DNA from: Maridesulfovibrio sp.
Lineage (GTDB): Bacteria > Desulfobacterota > Desulfovibrionia > Desulfovibrionales > Desulfovibrionaceae
Reading direction: 5' to 3'
NCBI RefSeq assembly: GCF_963666665.1
Contig: NZ_OY762999.1
Coordinates: 4,134,001 to 4,198,000 of the forward strand
DNA: 64,000 bases
Below the pieces are notes generated by a model. The model did no database searches and was not told where the DNA came from. It saw only the letters and a program-made list of their open reading frames with translations. Shown here piece after piece: positions 1 to 8,682 of the stretch (its first letter is position 1; each line of letters begins with the position of its first letter). Position numbers and translations under genes: made by a program.

Positions 1-224
1 GCGGTTTTCTTACCTCCCTTGCCATGCAGGATTCCAATGATTGGCGGCTGCTTTTTGAGCTGGCATTGACCAATTTACACAGCTATCGGCTTGATGAGGG
101 GATGCAGAATCTTGCGTTGGCACGGAAAATTGCCCGTAAGCAAGGGCAGGAAAGGGCTTTCAGCATGGCTTTGCGGGGACGTGATCAGTCCGGATTGATT
201 ATGAAACGCATGCTGGATTGTTAG
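1..224 (+). CDS. 3' end of an unrecognised protein (partial)
   Basis: The reading frame is open from the window edge (codons from base 3) to a TAG at 222-224, giving about 73 C-terminal residues. It is rich in Leu, Ala, Arg and Lys. An internal ATG at 24 exists, but the frame is already open upstream, so this is more likely the tail of a longer gene. The helical pattern (ELALTNLHSYRLDEGMQNL, LALARKIARK) would fit a TPR-like or other helical repeat, which is inference. The next gene begins within 40 bases on the same strand. Confidence 0.5.
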   Translation, partial: GFLTSLAMQDSNDWRLLFELALTNLHSYRLDEGMQNLALARKIARKQGQERAFSMALRGRDQSGLIMKRMLDC

Positions 225-259
225 AAAGACAGAAAAGGCGTCAGTCAATAATATTATAT

Positions 260-1111
260 ATGTCTGAAAAATTTGAATATAAGCCATCAAATAGGTGGCG
301 GTATCCGCGAAAAGAGTTGCAGCCTTATGTTGACCGTTATTGGGAATGGTCAGGTCAGTCTCTTTCGGAAGAGGCCTTGCCGCGAATTTTGCCGGGTACT
401 GGGAAGGAGTTGTTTTTCCATTATGGGGAGCCTTTCTCATATGAACTGGATGCAGGTGCTAAAAATATTTTGCCGCCTAGTCATCTGGTCTGTTTGCGCT
501 CAAAGGTTGCTACCTTTTTTCCAAGTAATACTTCCGGTTTTATCTCCATCAGGTTCAAAACCGGGATGTTCCGGTCGTTCTGCAGAATATCCCCCTTTGA
601 AATAAATGATACGCTGGCTGATGGCGTTGATCTGTTCGGCAGAAATGCTTCTGAGCTTGGTGAGCGCATTGTTGAAGCTGGAGATTTTGATGAGCGGGTG
701 TCTTTGCTTGAGGATTTCCTGATTGAAAATATGATCCTTGAGTCTGATGAAGACAGGCTGATTCCTTATGCGGCTGATAGTCTGTATTACGGTCATTCCG
801 TCCTGAATTCGAAGTCTGTTTCTGAAAGTGTGGGGTTGGGAATCAGGCAGTTTCAGCGAAGGTTTAAGAGTGAAGTCGGAGTAACTCCTAAACAGTACAT
901 GTGTCTTTCCCGATTCCAACAGACAGTCCGGGCCTGCCTTCTTGGTGATCATGCCAGCATGCTTGATTGTGCCCTTGCGCACGGATATTACGATCAGGCC
1001 CATTTCATACACGATTTTAAGAACTATACGGGTCATTCTCCATCATATCTTTTAGGATCAGATACCCGCATGACGCATTTTTACAATACCAGCAGACCGC
1101 GCCTTTGCTAG
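260..1111 (+). CDS. AraC-family transcriptional regulator
   Basis: A 283-residue protein with an N-terminal effector-type domain (DUF6597-like, starting KELQPYVDRYWEWSG) and a C-terminal AraC double helix-turn-helix. The second half shows the family pattern: GIRQFQRRFKSEVGVTPKQY, then a second helix pair ending in YYDQAHFIHDFKNYTGHSP. It should bind DNA near its own or the next gene in the cytoplasm. The ATG at 260 was chosen because homology-like sequence begins there; an ATG at 218 in the same frame overlaps the preceding gene. The next gene is 35 bases downstream and may be a target. The effector is unknown. Confidence 0.85.
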   Translation: MSEKFEYKPSNRWRYPRKELQPYVDRYWEWSGQSLSEEALPRILPGTGKELFFHYGEPFSYELDAGAKNILPPSHLVCLRSKVATFFPSNTSGFISIRFKTGMFRSFCRISPFEINDTLADGVDLFGRNASELGERIVEAGDFDERVSLLEDFLIENMILESDEDRLIPYAADSLYYGHSVLNSKSVSESVGLGIRQFQRRFKSEVGVTPKQYMCLSRFQQTVRACLLGDHASMLDCALAHGYYDQAHFIHDFKNYTGHSPSYLLGSDTRMTHFYNTSRPRLC

Positions 1112-1146
1112 CTAGCAACCTTCATTAAAAACAAATGGAGGTTCAT

Positions 1147-1458
1147 ATGATTTATTTAAGCGCGTCTTTTCAGGCTAAAGAAGGAAAAGAAGTTGAGTTG
1201 GAAAAGTTGCTCTCAGGCATGATTTTAGAGACGGCTAAAGAACAAGGCGTTCTGGAATACAGGCTGCACAGGCTCGATAGTTCTGAGCGGGCATTTTTCT
1301 TTTACGAAAAGTTTGAAAGTCAGGAAGTTTTAGATTCGCACTTTGCTTCTGCCCATTATAAAAATCTTGTAAATAGCCTTGATGGGCTGCTGGAAAGTCC
1401 TCCGGCTGTAGAAATGTACACTCTTTTGGGAGCTGTTCCGGAGGGGAGTGAGGGGTAG
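1147..1458 (+). CDS. Antibiotic biosynthesis monooxygenase (ABM/YgiN-like) domain protein
   Basis: A 103-residue single-domain protein of the dimeric alpha-beta barrel ABM superfamily. It begins MIYLSASFQAKEGKE, and has the characteristic central block YRLHRLDSSERAFFFYEKFES followed by LDSHFASAHYKNLV, as in YgiN-type quinol monooxygenases. The exact substrate cannot be told. The start at 1147 is set by GGAGG at 1137-1141, five bases upstream; an in-frame ATG at 1135 overlaps that ribosome binding site and is less likely. It lies 35 bases after the AraC gene and is closed by a good terminator at 1495-1527. Confidence 0.8.
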   Translation: MIYLSASFQAKEGKEVELEKLLSGMILETAKEQGVLEYRLHRLDSSERAFFFYEKFESQEVLDSHFASAHYKNLVNSLDGLLESPPAVEMYTLLGAVPEGSEG

Positions 1459-1494
1459 GGTTAAGGTTTAAAAGGGCTAAGTTAACAAAATAAG

Positions 1495-1527
1495 AAAGCC
1501 ATCAATCGGGAGATTGGTGGCTTTTTT
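1495..1527 (+). terminator. Rho-independent terminator after the ABM gene
   Basis: A 12-13 bp stem (AAGCCATCAATC with GATTGGTGGCTT, one G-U pair) with a short purine loop is followed by TTTTTT. The hairpin closely resembles the terminator of tRNA-Asp at 3003-3040, so it may be a relic of the same duplication. Confidence 0.85.
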
Positions 1528-1540
1528 ATGTGTAGTGTGT

Positions 1541-1586
1541 CGGAGACGACGAGACTCGAATTCGCGGCCTCCGGCGTGACAGGAGG
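1541..1586 (-). repeat. Decayed copy of the tRNA-Asp 3' half (candidate distal att site)
   Basis: Aligned without gaps at an offset of 1510 bases, 1541-1583 matches 3051-3093 (tRNA-Asp acceptor, T arm, variable region and anticodon stem-loop) with about 6 mismatches in 43 positions. Homology stops just beyond the anticodon loop, and the expected 5' half is absent. The tRNA terminator hairpin is also duplicated next to it (1495-1524 against 3007-3036). The remaining non-coding sequence from 1587 to 1774 shows nothing else I can name. Confidence 0.75.
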
Positions 1587-1774
1587 CCGAGTCGCCCGGC
1601 AGCTAATTAATTCAGTCGGTTAATCCTCGATGGTTGTTTGGGATATGTCAGATGATATTGAAACTTTATTGCTGTTTCGGCATCTTTTTGTATTCCGTTT
1701 TTTTAGTACGTCGAAATGAGTTCGGACTGAGGGTGTCCTGCATCAGAATAGTTAAAAGTGTACCTCTACCTTAT

Positions 1775-2833
1775 TTATAGAAGAGATATTTGTTTTAATC
1801 TTGTCCGCTTTAGGCGTGGTTTATGCTTGTGTAATGCCTCTGCAAATGTCACGGATGCTTCGCGAGCCTCCCCAAACTTGAGGATGGTTGCGGCTGTTAT
1901 ATTTCCCTCATTAACGTCAATGGTGACTTGAAGTTTTGCTTTCTGTGGTGTTCCGGTGTTGATTGCATTTGTAGCTAATTTTATTAGTCTTTTTCTTTCG
2001 GATTCGACCAAGTATGATGTTTGCGCCCAGAATGCTCTTCCGGTCCCTTTTATGTATGCTCTTTGTTTTTCAAAGTCGTATTTCGTAACATTATATTCTT
2101 GATCAACAAAAAAAGTTGTATGTGGTGTTTCTATCGGGTCTTCAGGGTAAATTTCTTTAAGTCTTTCGCCAGAAACGGATGATCCGTTACCTATAGAAAC
2201 AGTGTCCTTGTCTTCCATTACCTGAGAAAGTTTCTTGGGGGTACGGTTGTTTTTTGTAATTTTATTGTGGGCAGGTTTGATGATTGGATCAATGCCAGCC
2301 CTTACTTGTTCAATACTCACATCCAACTCTTTTAGCCTTACTGCCGTTTTGCTCTCAATGTCGGCAACAACGATGTCTCGATAAGCATCAATGCCATGAA
2401 CGGCGACCCAGCCGATGCTCAACGTCAACGTAGAGTACATTATAGCTTTAAGAACATTCATCTTTTGCTCTGTCGTAAAGTCTTTAGAGTATTCAAGTAT
2501 TTTGTTGACGGATTTAAGAACAAGTTTAATTGACCCTTTTTCTAGCTTAAATTTGACGATAAGATTTGGATATAAATGAAGGTCCTTCAATGCGATGTTG
2601 AGTCCGGTACAATCATTAACTATCGCGAGAAAATCTCGTTGAAACGCATCAACAATACCCGCTATGCGGTAGTCAACGAGAGTATGATCTTCCCATGAAT
2701 TTCCGGATATGATCATCGTAAATGTCAAATCACCAGAATATACGATGTCTTTGTAAGGGATACCCGCAGCATCTAGTGCGGTGACATATAATAAATCTTC
2801 CGGTGTTTTTACTTCGATTATTCCTAAACTCAA
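1775..2833 (-). CDS. Unrecognised 352-residue protein with one hydrophobic segment
   Basis: I do not recognise this family. The protein has an N-terminal region of about 120 residues with alternating hydrophobic strands, then a region ending in one moderately hydrophobic stretch near residue 135-150 (STLTLSIGWVAVHG). A basic, Asn-rich linker follows around 205-230, then a C-terminal region with KLQVTIDVNEGNITAATIL and a very basic tail (HKHKPRLKRTRLKQ). There is no signal peptide. It stands alone between tRNA-Asp and the decayed tRNA copy, so it is the only cargo of the candidate element. A nuclease, toxin or defence role would be a guess. Confidence 0.7.
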   Translation of the reverse strand: MSLGIIEVKTPEDLLYVTALDAAGIPYKDIVYSGDLTFTMIISGNSWEDHTLVDYRIAGIVDAFQRDFLAIVNDCTGLNIALKDLHLYPNLIVKFKLEKGSIKLVLKSVNKILEYSKDFTTEQKMNVLKAIMYSTLTLSIGWVAVHGIDAYRDIVVADIESKTAVRLKELDVSIEQVRAGIDPIIKPAHNKITKNNRTPKKLSQVMEDKDTVSIGNGSSVSGERLKEIYPEDPIETPHTTFFVDQEYNVTKYDFEKQRAYIKGTGRAFWAQTSYLVESERKRLIKLATNAINTGTPQKAKLQVTIDVNEGNITAATILKFGEAREASVTFAEALHKHKPRLKRTRLKQISLL

Positions 2834-3002
2834 TTTTTATTCTCCCAATATTTGCAGAAAATATGAACTCATAATTGAACAGGCTTTTTTCTCATAGCGA
2901 GTTAGACTTCTGTCTATATCTTGATGAAATAAAGTGTACATATGATTACAAGAAGCTCTGTGCATAATCAAGAGGGGGGGGCTTTGGGCTGGCTCCCAAA
3001 AC

Positions 3003-3040
3003 AGAGAAAGCCACCAATCTTTCGATTGATGGCTTTCTCT
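3003..3040 (-). terminator. Terminator of the tRNA-Asp transcript
   Basis: A 17-bp stem (arms 3003-3019 and 3024-3040, one G-U pair) closes on a four-base loop that reads GAAA on the minus strand. On that strand it is followed by a short GTTTTG tract. It is a near copy of the hairpin at 1495-1527. Confidence 0.7.
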
Positions 3041-3047
3041 TGAAAAG

Positions 3048-3124
<77 letters not shown>

Positions 3125-3165
3125 GCGTATATTTTAAAGCGCGTTAAGCTGCGCTTATTGACAAG

Positions 3166-3241
3166 TGGTAGGCGGAACAGGGCTCGAACCTGTGACCCTC
3201 GGCTTGTAAGGCCGATGCTCTCCCAACTGAGCTATCCGCCC
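3166..3241 (-). tRNA. tRNA-Val (UAC)
   Basis: On the minus strand, acceptor GGGCGGA (3235-3241) pairs with TCCGCCT (3169-3175), followed by an encoded CCA (3166-3168). The D arm contains AGCTCAGTTGGGAGAGC, the anticodon loop is CTTACAA (anticodon UAC, Val), and the T loop contains GGTTCGAGCC. The length is 76 nt. It forms a tandem pair with tRNA-Asp. Confidence 0.97.
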
Positions 3242-3371
3242 ACTGTCGATGTGGATTTGTAAGTGGCTTGAATGTTTGTGTTCATTCTGTTTGCCCCCGT
3301 CCACGAAGAGGGATACTGCCGATGTCGGCCTGATTTGTCAAACGATTTTTTGAATATATTTAAAATAAATT

Positions 3372-4148
3372 TTAATCGTCTGAAATGTTTGTGTTTTTAT
3401 GTGCAATTTCAGCAAATCTTTCCATGCTTTCTATGGGGTTTTCAGTCTGGAAAATGTTTCTGCCGATGCAGCAGCCCTTGCAACCGGATTCTAAACCCTT
3501 TGTGGTGGTGCTCAGAGCCCCCTCTACATTCTGTCCCAGAGGACCTCCGGTGACCAGTACCGGAATCGGGCTGGCGGCTACAGCTTTCGTGAATGTGTCA
3601 CCGTTGTTGGGGTAGGGAACGGCTACGATGTCCGGTCCAAGTTCCGCGCCGATGCGGATACAGTGTGCCACCAAGCTGGAATCGTGCTCGTTTACGATTT
3701 GGCTGCCTCTTGCGAGAACTGTTGCCAGCACCGGGATTCCATACTGGTGCGCTTCATCGGTAATCTCGCCGAGGTCCACCAGCATGCGGTCTTCCAGATC
3801 GTTTCCGATGTTTACGTGCATGGAAACAGCATCCGCTCCAAGGCGCAGGGCTTCGGAAATGGAACAGACGATGTTCTTGTTGTAGGAAGGGGAACCGTGC
3901 CTTGTTCCGGCATTGAGCTGGATGATCAGGTTCACGTCCGGCGGCACCAGATGGCCGTAATGCATGGCCAGCCCCTTGTTGAGGATAACCCCCTGTACAC
4001 CGGATGATGGCAGGGCCTCAAGTATGGACTGGATGGAACCGAGTCCATCGATCATACCTTCGTTGGCACCGTGGTCGAGGGCCAGAATCAGCGCGTTTCC
4101 GCTTTCTTTGTCAAAAAGCCTTTTCAGGCGGCGGTTAGTTCCGTTCAT
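3372..4148 (-). CDS. DhnA/ADTH-synthase-like aldolase-fold protein lacking catalytic Lys and Tyr
   Basis: A 258-residue TIM-barrel protein of the DhnA class I aldolase family (archaeal-type fructose-bisphosphate aldolase, LsrF, 2-amino-3,7-dideoxy-D-threo-hept-6-ulosonate synthase). The N-terminal ALILALDHG motif and the C-terminal phosphate-binding VLVTGGP and IGRNIFQ motifs are present. The strand that normally carries the Schiff-base lysine (family D-I-V/I-K) reads DIVAVPY, and the family YPRG motif carrying the proton-donor Tyr reads LARG. Aldol catalysis by the usual route is therefore doubtful. The ATG at 4148 follows AAGGATC and lies just after the stop of the upstream methyltransferase gene, so the two are probably co-transcribed. 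Confidence 0.8.
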   Translation of the reverse strand: MNGTNRRLKRLFDKESGNALILALDHGANEGMIDGLGSIQSILEALPSSGVQGVILNKGLAMHYGHLVPPDVNLIIQLNAGTRHGSPSYNKNIVCSISEALRLGADAVSMHVNIGNDLEDRMLVDLGEITDEAHQYGIPVLATVLARGSQIVNEHDSSLVAHCIRIGAELGPDIVAVPYPNNGDTFTKAVAASPIPVLVTGGPLGQNVEGALSTTTKGLESGCKGCCIGRNIFQTENPIESMERFAEIAHKNTNISDD

Positions 4149-4170
4149 TATTTTTTTGATCCTTATATTC

Positions 4171-5427
4171 TTACTTGTCTGTCCAGATATACCGGGGTCC
4201 TTTTTTTCCGGTGAATCCGAGCAGCATATCTTTATAATAAAGTCCGACCGGGCCTTTGCCTTTGGACGGAGCAGGAAGGCTTTGTCCGGCCAGAAGATTG
4301 GCAATGTCCTGCGGATTTTCAATTACAAGTGCCGAACTGTCCGGCTTATTGGGTAGCAGACAGCGCGCAAAAGGGTCCGGCTTGAACTTGTCCCGGTTGA
4401 ACTTGCCGATGTGGAAACCCTGCCAGCGCAGTTCCTTGGGCAGGATTTCAAGGGCATGTTTGTTCAGGAACATGGCTTTGCCTTTAAATTCGTAAATATC
4501 ACCTTCGGGCAGGGCGGAAAGATCAACCGATTCGGGAATTTCTGTCTTCTTGAGATTGACCTTTTTACCCTGAGGCTTGCAGGTCTCCGGTACTTGCGTT
4601 TCTTCATTACCCGGTTTGCGCAGTCCGCAGAGATAGAATCCCTGACCTCCGCCGGAGCCGTCCACGCGCAGCACCCCGTCCATATTAGGAAGCAACGGGT
4701 CGGCTATGGTGAATCCTTCCGGGCGTGGCAGATCGAAAAGTTCAAAGCCCAGCTCTTCTGTGGCAAAACGGGTTTGGTCTTCGTTCTCCTGCACATTGGT
4801 GGTGCAGGTGGAGTAGACCAGCCGTCCGCCGGGAGCAAGCAATTCATAGGCCTTGTTCAACAGCTTGCGCTGCAGGTTGACCAGCGGGATGGTCTTTTCC
4901 CCTTTCCAGACTTCCATGGCCTTGGGGTTTTTATTCAGAGTGCCCCAGCCGCTGCATGGCGGGTCGAGCTGGATGGTTTTCCAGCTTGAGGGGGGCAGGG
5001 GCAGTTTTTGAGATTCGTAGTGCACCGTCGCTGTATTTACAGCCTGTACCTTGCGAAGGTTTTGGCGCAACAGGGCCAGCCGGTCGCTGGAAGGTTCACT
5101 GGCTAGAACAAATCCGTCGCGTCCCACCAAGCGTGCGAGCAGGCCGGTTTTGCTTCCGGGGGAGGCGCACATATCGAGCACCACATCACCTTTTTCCGGG
5201 GCCAGCATGAGCGGGGGCAGCATTGATGAACGGTCCTGAATGTATATTCGACCGAATCGTGCGGCTACGGATTCTCCCAGCGGAAAAGGTTCTTTTTCCA
5301 GAATACGGGCCATGGAATAGAAAGGTTCCGGCCTGAATTCGAAGCCTTGCGCGCGGAGCAGTTCTTCCACTGTTTCCACATCATTGGGAGAGCAGACCAG
5401 TCTGAATGTTCTTAAATCTGTATTCAT
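4171..5427 (-). CDS. RsmB/RsmF-type rRNA cytosine-C5 methyltransferase
   Basis: A 418-residue SAM-dependent RNA methyltransferase of the NOL1/NOP2/Sun family. It has the SAM site VVLDMCASPGSKTG, the motif IV catalytic cysteine in DPPCSGWG, and the motif VI cysteine in YSTCTTNVQENE. After a Lys-rich linker, the C-terminal 100 residues (from KAMFLNKHALEILP to the end) resemble the PUA-like RNA-binding tail of RsmF/YebU. The likely product is m5C in 16S rRNA; the exact position is not deducible. ATG 5427 (MNTDLRTFRLV) was chosen over upstream in-frame ATGs, which would add an unlikely hydrophobic stretch. The aldolase-like gene follows 22 bases downstream. Confidence 0.88.
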   Translation of the reverse strand: MNTDLRTFRLVCSPNDVETVEELLRAQGFEFRPEPFYSMARILEKEPFPLGESVAARFGRIYIQDRSSMLPPLMLAPEKGDVVLDMCASPGSKTGLLARLVGRDGFVLASEPSSDRLALLRQNLRKVQAVNTATVHYESQKLPLPPSSWKTIQLDPPCSGWGTLNKNPKAMEVWKGEKTIPLVNLQRKLLNKAYELLAPGGRLVYSTCTTNVQENEDQTRFATEELGFELFDLPRPEGFTIADPLLPNMDGVLRVDGSGGGQGFYLCGLRKPGNEETQVPETCKPQGKKVNLKKTEIPESVDLSALPEGDIYEFKGKAMFLNKHALEILPKELRWQGFHIGKFNRDKFKPDPFARCLLPNKPDSSALVIENPQDIANLLAGQSLPAPSKGKGPVGLYYKDMLLGFTGKKGPRYIWTDK

Positions 5428-5809
5428 ATAAAGTAAGTTGCGGTCGAGGGTGTGAGAGATTGGAAAGGCTTTGAGCTGGAGTCCGCAAGAAAATAGTAAA
5501 AAAATGTAAAAAATTGGCCTGATAGAACTTAAGCAAAACAGGCTGTGATATAAAAAAAACTTAAAACCCTTATAAACAGGAGCCAGAGAGATAAAACAGC
5601 AATGCCAGTTTGACAAGTGTATCATGCGGGTATCCATATCTTTAGACTTTGCGTACCGTTGCATTAGCTGTTACAAGCGTTTTACCCGTTTTTGAAAATT
5701 AGGCAGGACCGGCTGCTGACATGATGTTCTACCGGTGTGTTATTCTTGATGAATAATATTTGTAATCACAACATATATTGACTGTAAATTTTAGTCTGGA
5801 GGATTAACG
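5428..5809. other. Divergent intergenic region
   Basis: This 382-bp, A+T-rich stretch separates the minus-strand methyltransferase from the plus-strand FG-GAP protein and should hold promoters for both. A Shine-Dalgarno GGAGGA lies at about 5799-5804. I could not pick a convincing -35/-10 pair or a structured RNA. Confidence 0.5.
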
Positions 5810-7456
5810 ATGTCGTTTCGACGTTTGATTATTTTTTTCATTGTCGCCGTTACCATGCTGTCTGCAACTGCGGCATTTGCCAATGAATCCCGTACTTATG
5901 CGGTTTACCCTTTTGAGATTAATGGGCCTTCTCAGTATCAATATTTGAGCCGTGGTGTTCAGACCATGCTGATTTCCCGCTTGAACTGGACTGGGCATTT
6001 TGAGCCCATGGCCGGTTCTTCCAGCTTGAAGGCAGCTGATCAACCCAAGGATAAGGTTGGGGAAGTTAAGAGCGTTCAGGCTCTTGGCGTTGATTATATT
6101 GCGATCGGATCCGTGGTCATCGTCGGAAAACAGGCCTCTATCGACGTGCGCATGATTAATGGCGAAGGGAATTCATGGACCAAAAGCGCAGAGACAACAA
6201 TTTCCGAACTTATTCCCGCAATTGATGGCATTGCACAGGACATCAAGGGACAGCTTTTCCAGAAACCCGGCAGTCAGAAAAAGAGCGAAGAAGAAAAGAA
6301 ACGAGAGGATGCTCGTCCTGACAGCCCTGTAAACCCCGAGTTTGTTAGTGCTGCCGGTGCGGGCAAAGTCCTTGAAAGTACAATCAACCCCCAGTTCAGA
6401 TATCAGGGCGGAACAGAAACCCCCGGTCGCTGGCGCAGTCAGACTATGAAATTCGTCAACCGTGGCGGTTTTGTAGAAGATGTGACCGGTGATGGTAAAA
6501 AAGATCTGGTTGTTCTGGGCGAAGATGAAATTAAGGTCATGGCTATTGACGGCCAGCACCTGAAAGAAGTTGTTTCCTACTCATACGGGCAGCGTTCTTC
6601 CGGTCTGCGGATCAACGGTATTGATCTGGACAGGGATGGTGTTTACGAAGTTGTCTTGTGTACTGAAATAGACAGGAAACCTTACTCTTATATTATTTCT
6701 TTTAAGAACAAGACTCCGAAGGTTCTTCTTGACCGTAACAGGAATTTCCTTTCTGTAATCAAAACTCCGCCGAACTTTACTGAAACTCTTGTGGGGCAGC
6801 GTTTTGATCCGCACAGGACATTTTATTCCAAAGACCTCGTAGAGTATTCATTCTCCAATGGCGCTTTGGTTCCGATTCGTAAATTGAATGTTCCTGAGTT
6901 CAGTAACGTTTTTAACCTGACCTATCTCCCGATTGCTGATGGAGAATACAAGGTTCTTGTTCTGAACAAATACGGACGGATCAACCTTTACGACAAGAAT
7001 CTTGAGCCTATTTACGAAAGTACCGATAGTTACAACTCTGCTGCTGTTGCTATCGACACTGTTTCAAAATCCAGGGGATTTAACGAAGAGAAGAAAAGTG
7101 AACGCATGGAGCATAACTACTATATTCCCATGCCCGTTTCAGTTGTTTCCATCTCCGATCCCCGCAAAAAGGAAGTTCTGTTGAATAAAGACCTTTCCGT
7201 TGCCGGACAGATCTTTTCAAACTACAAGAACTTTGCTCAGGGCGAGATCCATGCTGAATTCTGGGATGGCGTAGGCCTGAACCTTGCGTGGAAAACCCGC
7301 AGGATCAAAGGAACAGTGAGCAGCTATGGTGTTGCCGACATTGATAATGACGGTGAAGATGAACTGTATTGTATCCTGAACACTTTCCCCGGAGCGCTGG
7401 GCGTTAAGCACCGGAAGACTCTGATTATAGCCTACGAACTGAATATGGGCCAATAA
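5810..7456 (+). CDS. Exported FG-GAP/VCBS-repeat protein with a TolB-like N-terminal region
   Basis: A 548-residue protein with a clear signal peptide (basic start, hydrophobic core IIFFIVAVTMLSATAAFA). A domain resembling the TolB/CsgG-type nucleotide-free fold follows (TYAVYPFEINGPSQYQYL, then GVDYIAIGSV). After a charged linker at 150-175 come FG-GAP calcium-binding-like repeats: DVTGDGKKDLVVLG, DLDRDGVYEVVLC and near the end DIDNDGEDELYCIL. These suggest a periplasmic beta-propeller. It is monocistronic, with GGAGGA upstream of ATG 5810 and a strong terminator at 7470. The function is unknown; a surface or envelope sensor/scaffold role is inference. Confidence 0.75.
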   Translation: MSFRRLIIFFIVAVTMLSATAAFANESRTYAVYPFEINGPSQYQYLSRGVQTMLISRLNWTGHFEPMAGSSSLKAADQPKDKVGEVKSVQALGVDYIAIGSVVIVGKQASIDVRMINGEGNSWTKSAETTISELIPAIDGIAQDIKGQLFQKPGSQKKSEEEKKREDARPDSPVNPEFVSAAGAGKVLESTINPQFRYQGGTETPGRWRSQTMKFVNRGGFVEDVTGDGKKDLVVLGEDEIKVMAIDGQHLKEVVSYSYGQRSSGLRINGIDLDRDGVYEVVLCTEIDRKPYSYIISFKNKTPKVLLDRNRNFLSVIKTPPNFTETLVGQRFDPHRTFYSKDLVEYSFSNGALVPIRKLNVPEFSNVFNLTYLPIADGEYKVLVLNKYGRINLYDKNLEPIYESTDSYNSAAVAIDTVSKSRGFNEEKKSERMEHNYYIPMPVSVVSISDPRKKEVLLNKDLSVAGQIFSNYKNFAQGEIHAEFWDGVGLNLAWKTRRIKGTVSSYGVADIDNDGEDELYCILNTFPGALGVKHRKTLIIAYELNMGQ

Positions 7457-7469
7457 GTCCGTTTTTACC

Positions 7470-7502
7470 GGGCCTCCCGCTTCTTTGCGGGGGGCCCTTT
7501 TT
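7470..7502 (+). terminator. Terminator after the FG-GAP gene
   Basis: An 11-bp G+C-rich stem (7470-7480 with 7487-7497, one G-U pair) with loop TTCTTT is followed by TTTTTA. Confidence 0.92.
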
Positions 7503-7594
7503 ATGTTATAAACCACCATCCTTTTCGGCGAAGCCGCCTTGCCCTGCTTCGCTGCTCAATCAAAAAAGTATGTCCTTACAATGGAGGGAGTGTG

Positions 7595-8614
7595 ATGAGA
7601 ACCGGAAAAACCGCCGGGTTGCTTGCTGTATTAATGTTGTGTGCGGCACTTTTCAGTGCTTCTATTGTTTCTGCGGCTGAAATAAGCCTTAGTTATGCCA
7701 ACTTCCCGCCAGCTAAAACTTTTCCCTGTGTCCAGATGGAACGCTGGAAACAGGAAGTGGAAAAAAGAACAGCAGGCAAAGTTCAGGTTCAGACTTATCC
7801 CGGTTCAACCCTGCTCGGTGCCAAGAATACCCTGCGCGGTGTAATGCAGGGACAGGCTGATATCGGTTGTGTAAGCCTTGCCTACCATCCGGGCGTGTTC
7901 CCTCTCTGTTCCGTGTTTGAGCTTCCACTTGGGTTCACGACTTCCACTTCAGCCAGCCTTGCTCTCTGGGATCTTTATACCAAGTACCAGCCCAAAGAAT
8001 TTAAACGTTTCAAGGTGCTGACTATGTTTGCTTCCGCACCTTCCAATATCATGACCAAGGTTCCCGTGCGCAAACTTGACGATCTTAAGGGGCTTGAAGT
8101 CCGTGCTTCCGGCATCCTGTCAAAGATTTTGGAATCCCTTGGTGCCACTCCGGTTTCCATGCCTATGTCCGCCACTCCTGAAGCTCTGCAGAAAGGTGTG
8201 GTCAAAGGTTTGTTTTCCTCTTTTGAGGTTCTCAAGGACTTGAACTTTGCTGAAATTTGCCGTTATGAGACCGAAACCAACACTGCTGTTTATCCTTTTG
8301 CCATCATCATGAATATGAATTCTTGGAATTCCCTGCCTGATGATGTCAAAAAGGTACTTAACGACCTTGGCCGTGAGCAGGCTGAATGGACCGGTAAGTA
8401 TATGGATGAACATGTGAAGCGTTCATTGGCTTGGGCCAAGGATAAGTATTCCATCGAGATGATTAAAATGTCTGATGCAGACATGCAGGCGATCAAGGAT
8501 AAGACCCTGCCGCTGATCGAAGATTGGAAAACGAAAGCCGAAGCTAAAAGTGTGGACGGCGCAGCAGTTCTTTCCGACGTGGAAGAGCTTCGCGTTAAAT
8601 ATGAAGGCAAGTAG
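7595..8614 (+). CDS. dctP: TRAP transporter solute-binding protein DctP
   Basis: A 339-residue periplasmic binding protein of the DctP/TAXI-independent TRAP family. It has a signal peptide ending near VSAA, then the typical opening (EISLSYANFPPAKTFPCVQMER), the QGQADIG core and LKGLEVRASG followed by LGATPVSMP, the conserved ligand-clamp region. It captures an organic acid or similar solute for the DctQM permease encoded next. GGAGGG at 7583 precedes GTG 7592 and ATG 7595; ATG 7595 is preferred. A hairpin at 8638-8673 separates it from dctQ. The substrate is not deducible. Confidence 0.92.
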   Translation: MRTGKTAGLLAVLMLCAALFSASIVSAAEISLSYANFPPAKTFPCVQMERWKQEVEKRTAGKVQVQTYPGSTLLGAKNTLRGVMQGQADIGCVSLAYHPGVFPLCSVFELPLGFTTSTSASLALWDLYTKYQPKEFKRFKVLTMFASAPSNIMTKVPVRKLDDLKGLEVRASGILSKILESLGATPVSMPMSATPEALQKGVVKGLFSSFEVLKDLNFAEICRYETETNTAVYPFAIIMNMNSWNSLPDDVKKVLNDLGREQAEWTGKYMDEHVKRSLAWAKDKYSIEMIKMSDADMQAIKDKTLPLIEDWKTKAEAKSVDGAAVLSDVEELRVKYEGK

Positions 8615-8637
8615 CTTATTTAAAGAATGTATGACCA

Positions 8638-8673
8638 AAGAGTCTCTCCGTCACTAGTGGCAGGGAGACTCTT
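8638..8673 (+). promoter_or_regulatory. Stem-loop between dctP and dctQ
   Basis: AAGAGTCTC(T)CC at 8638-8649 pairs with GGGAGACTCTT at 8663-8673, with one bulged T. No U-tract follows. Such hairpins after binding-protein genes often stabilise the upstream mRNA so that the binding protein is made in excess; applying that here is inference. Confidence 0.6.
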
Positions 8674-8682
8674 GATATAATT

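Larger units (their letters stand above)
1541..3047. mobile_element. Candidate small integrated element at the 3' end of tRNA-Asp
   Basis: The segment between the intact tRNA-Asp 3' end and its decayed partial copy contains one gene (1775-2833) and no integrase. Direct repeats of a tRNA 3' half around foreign-looking DNA are the classic product of site-specific integration (established for tyrosine integrases). Here the distal copy has decayed, which suggests an old event or loss of the integrase gene. A simple local tRNA duplication would look similar and is not excluded. Confidence 0.5.
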
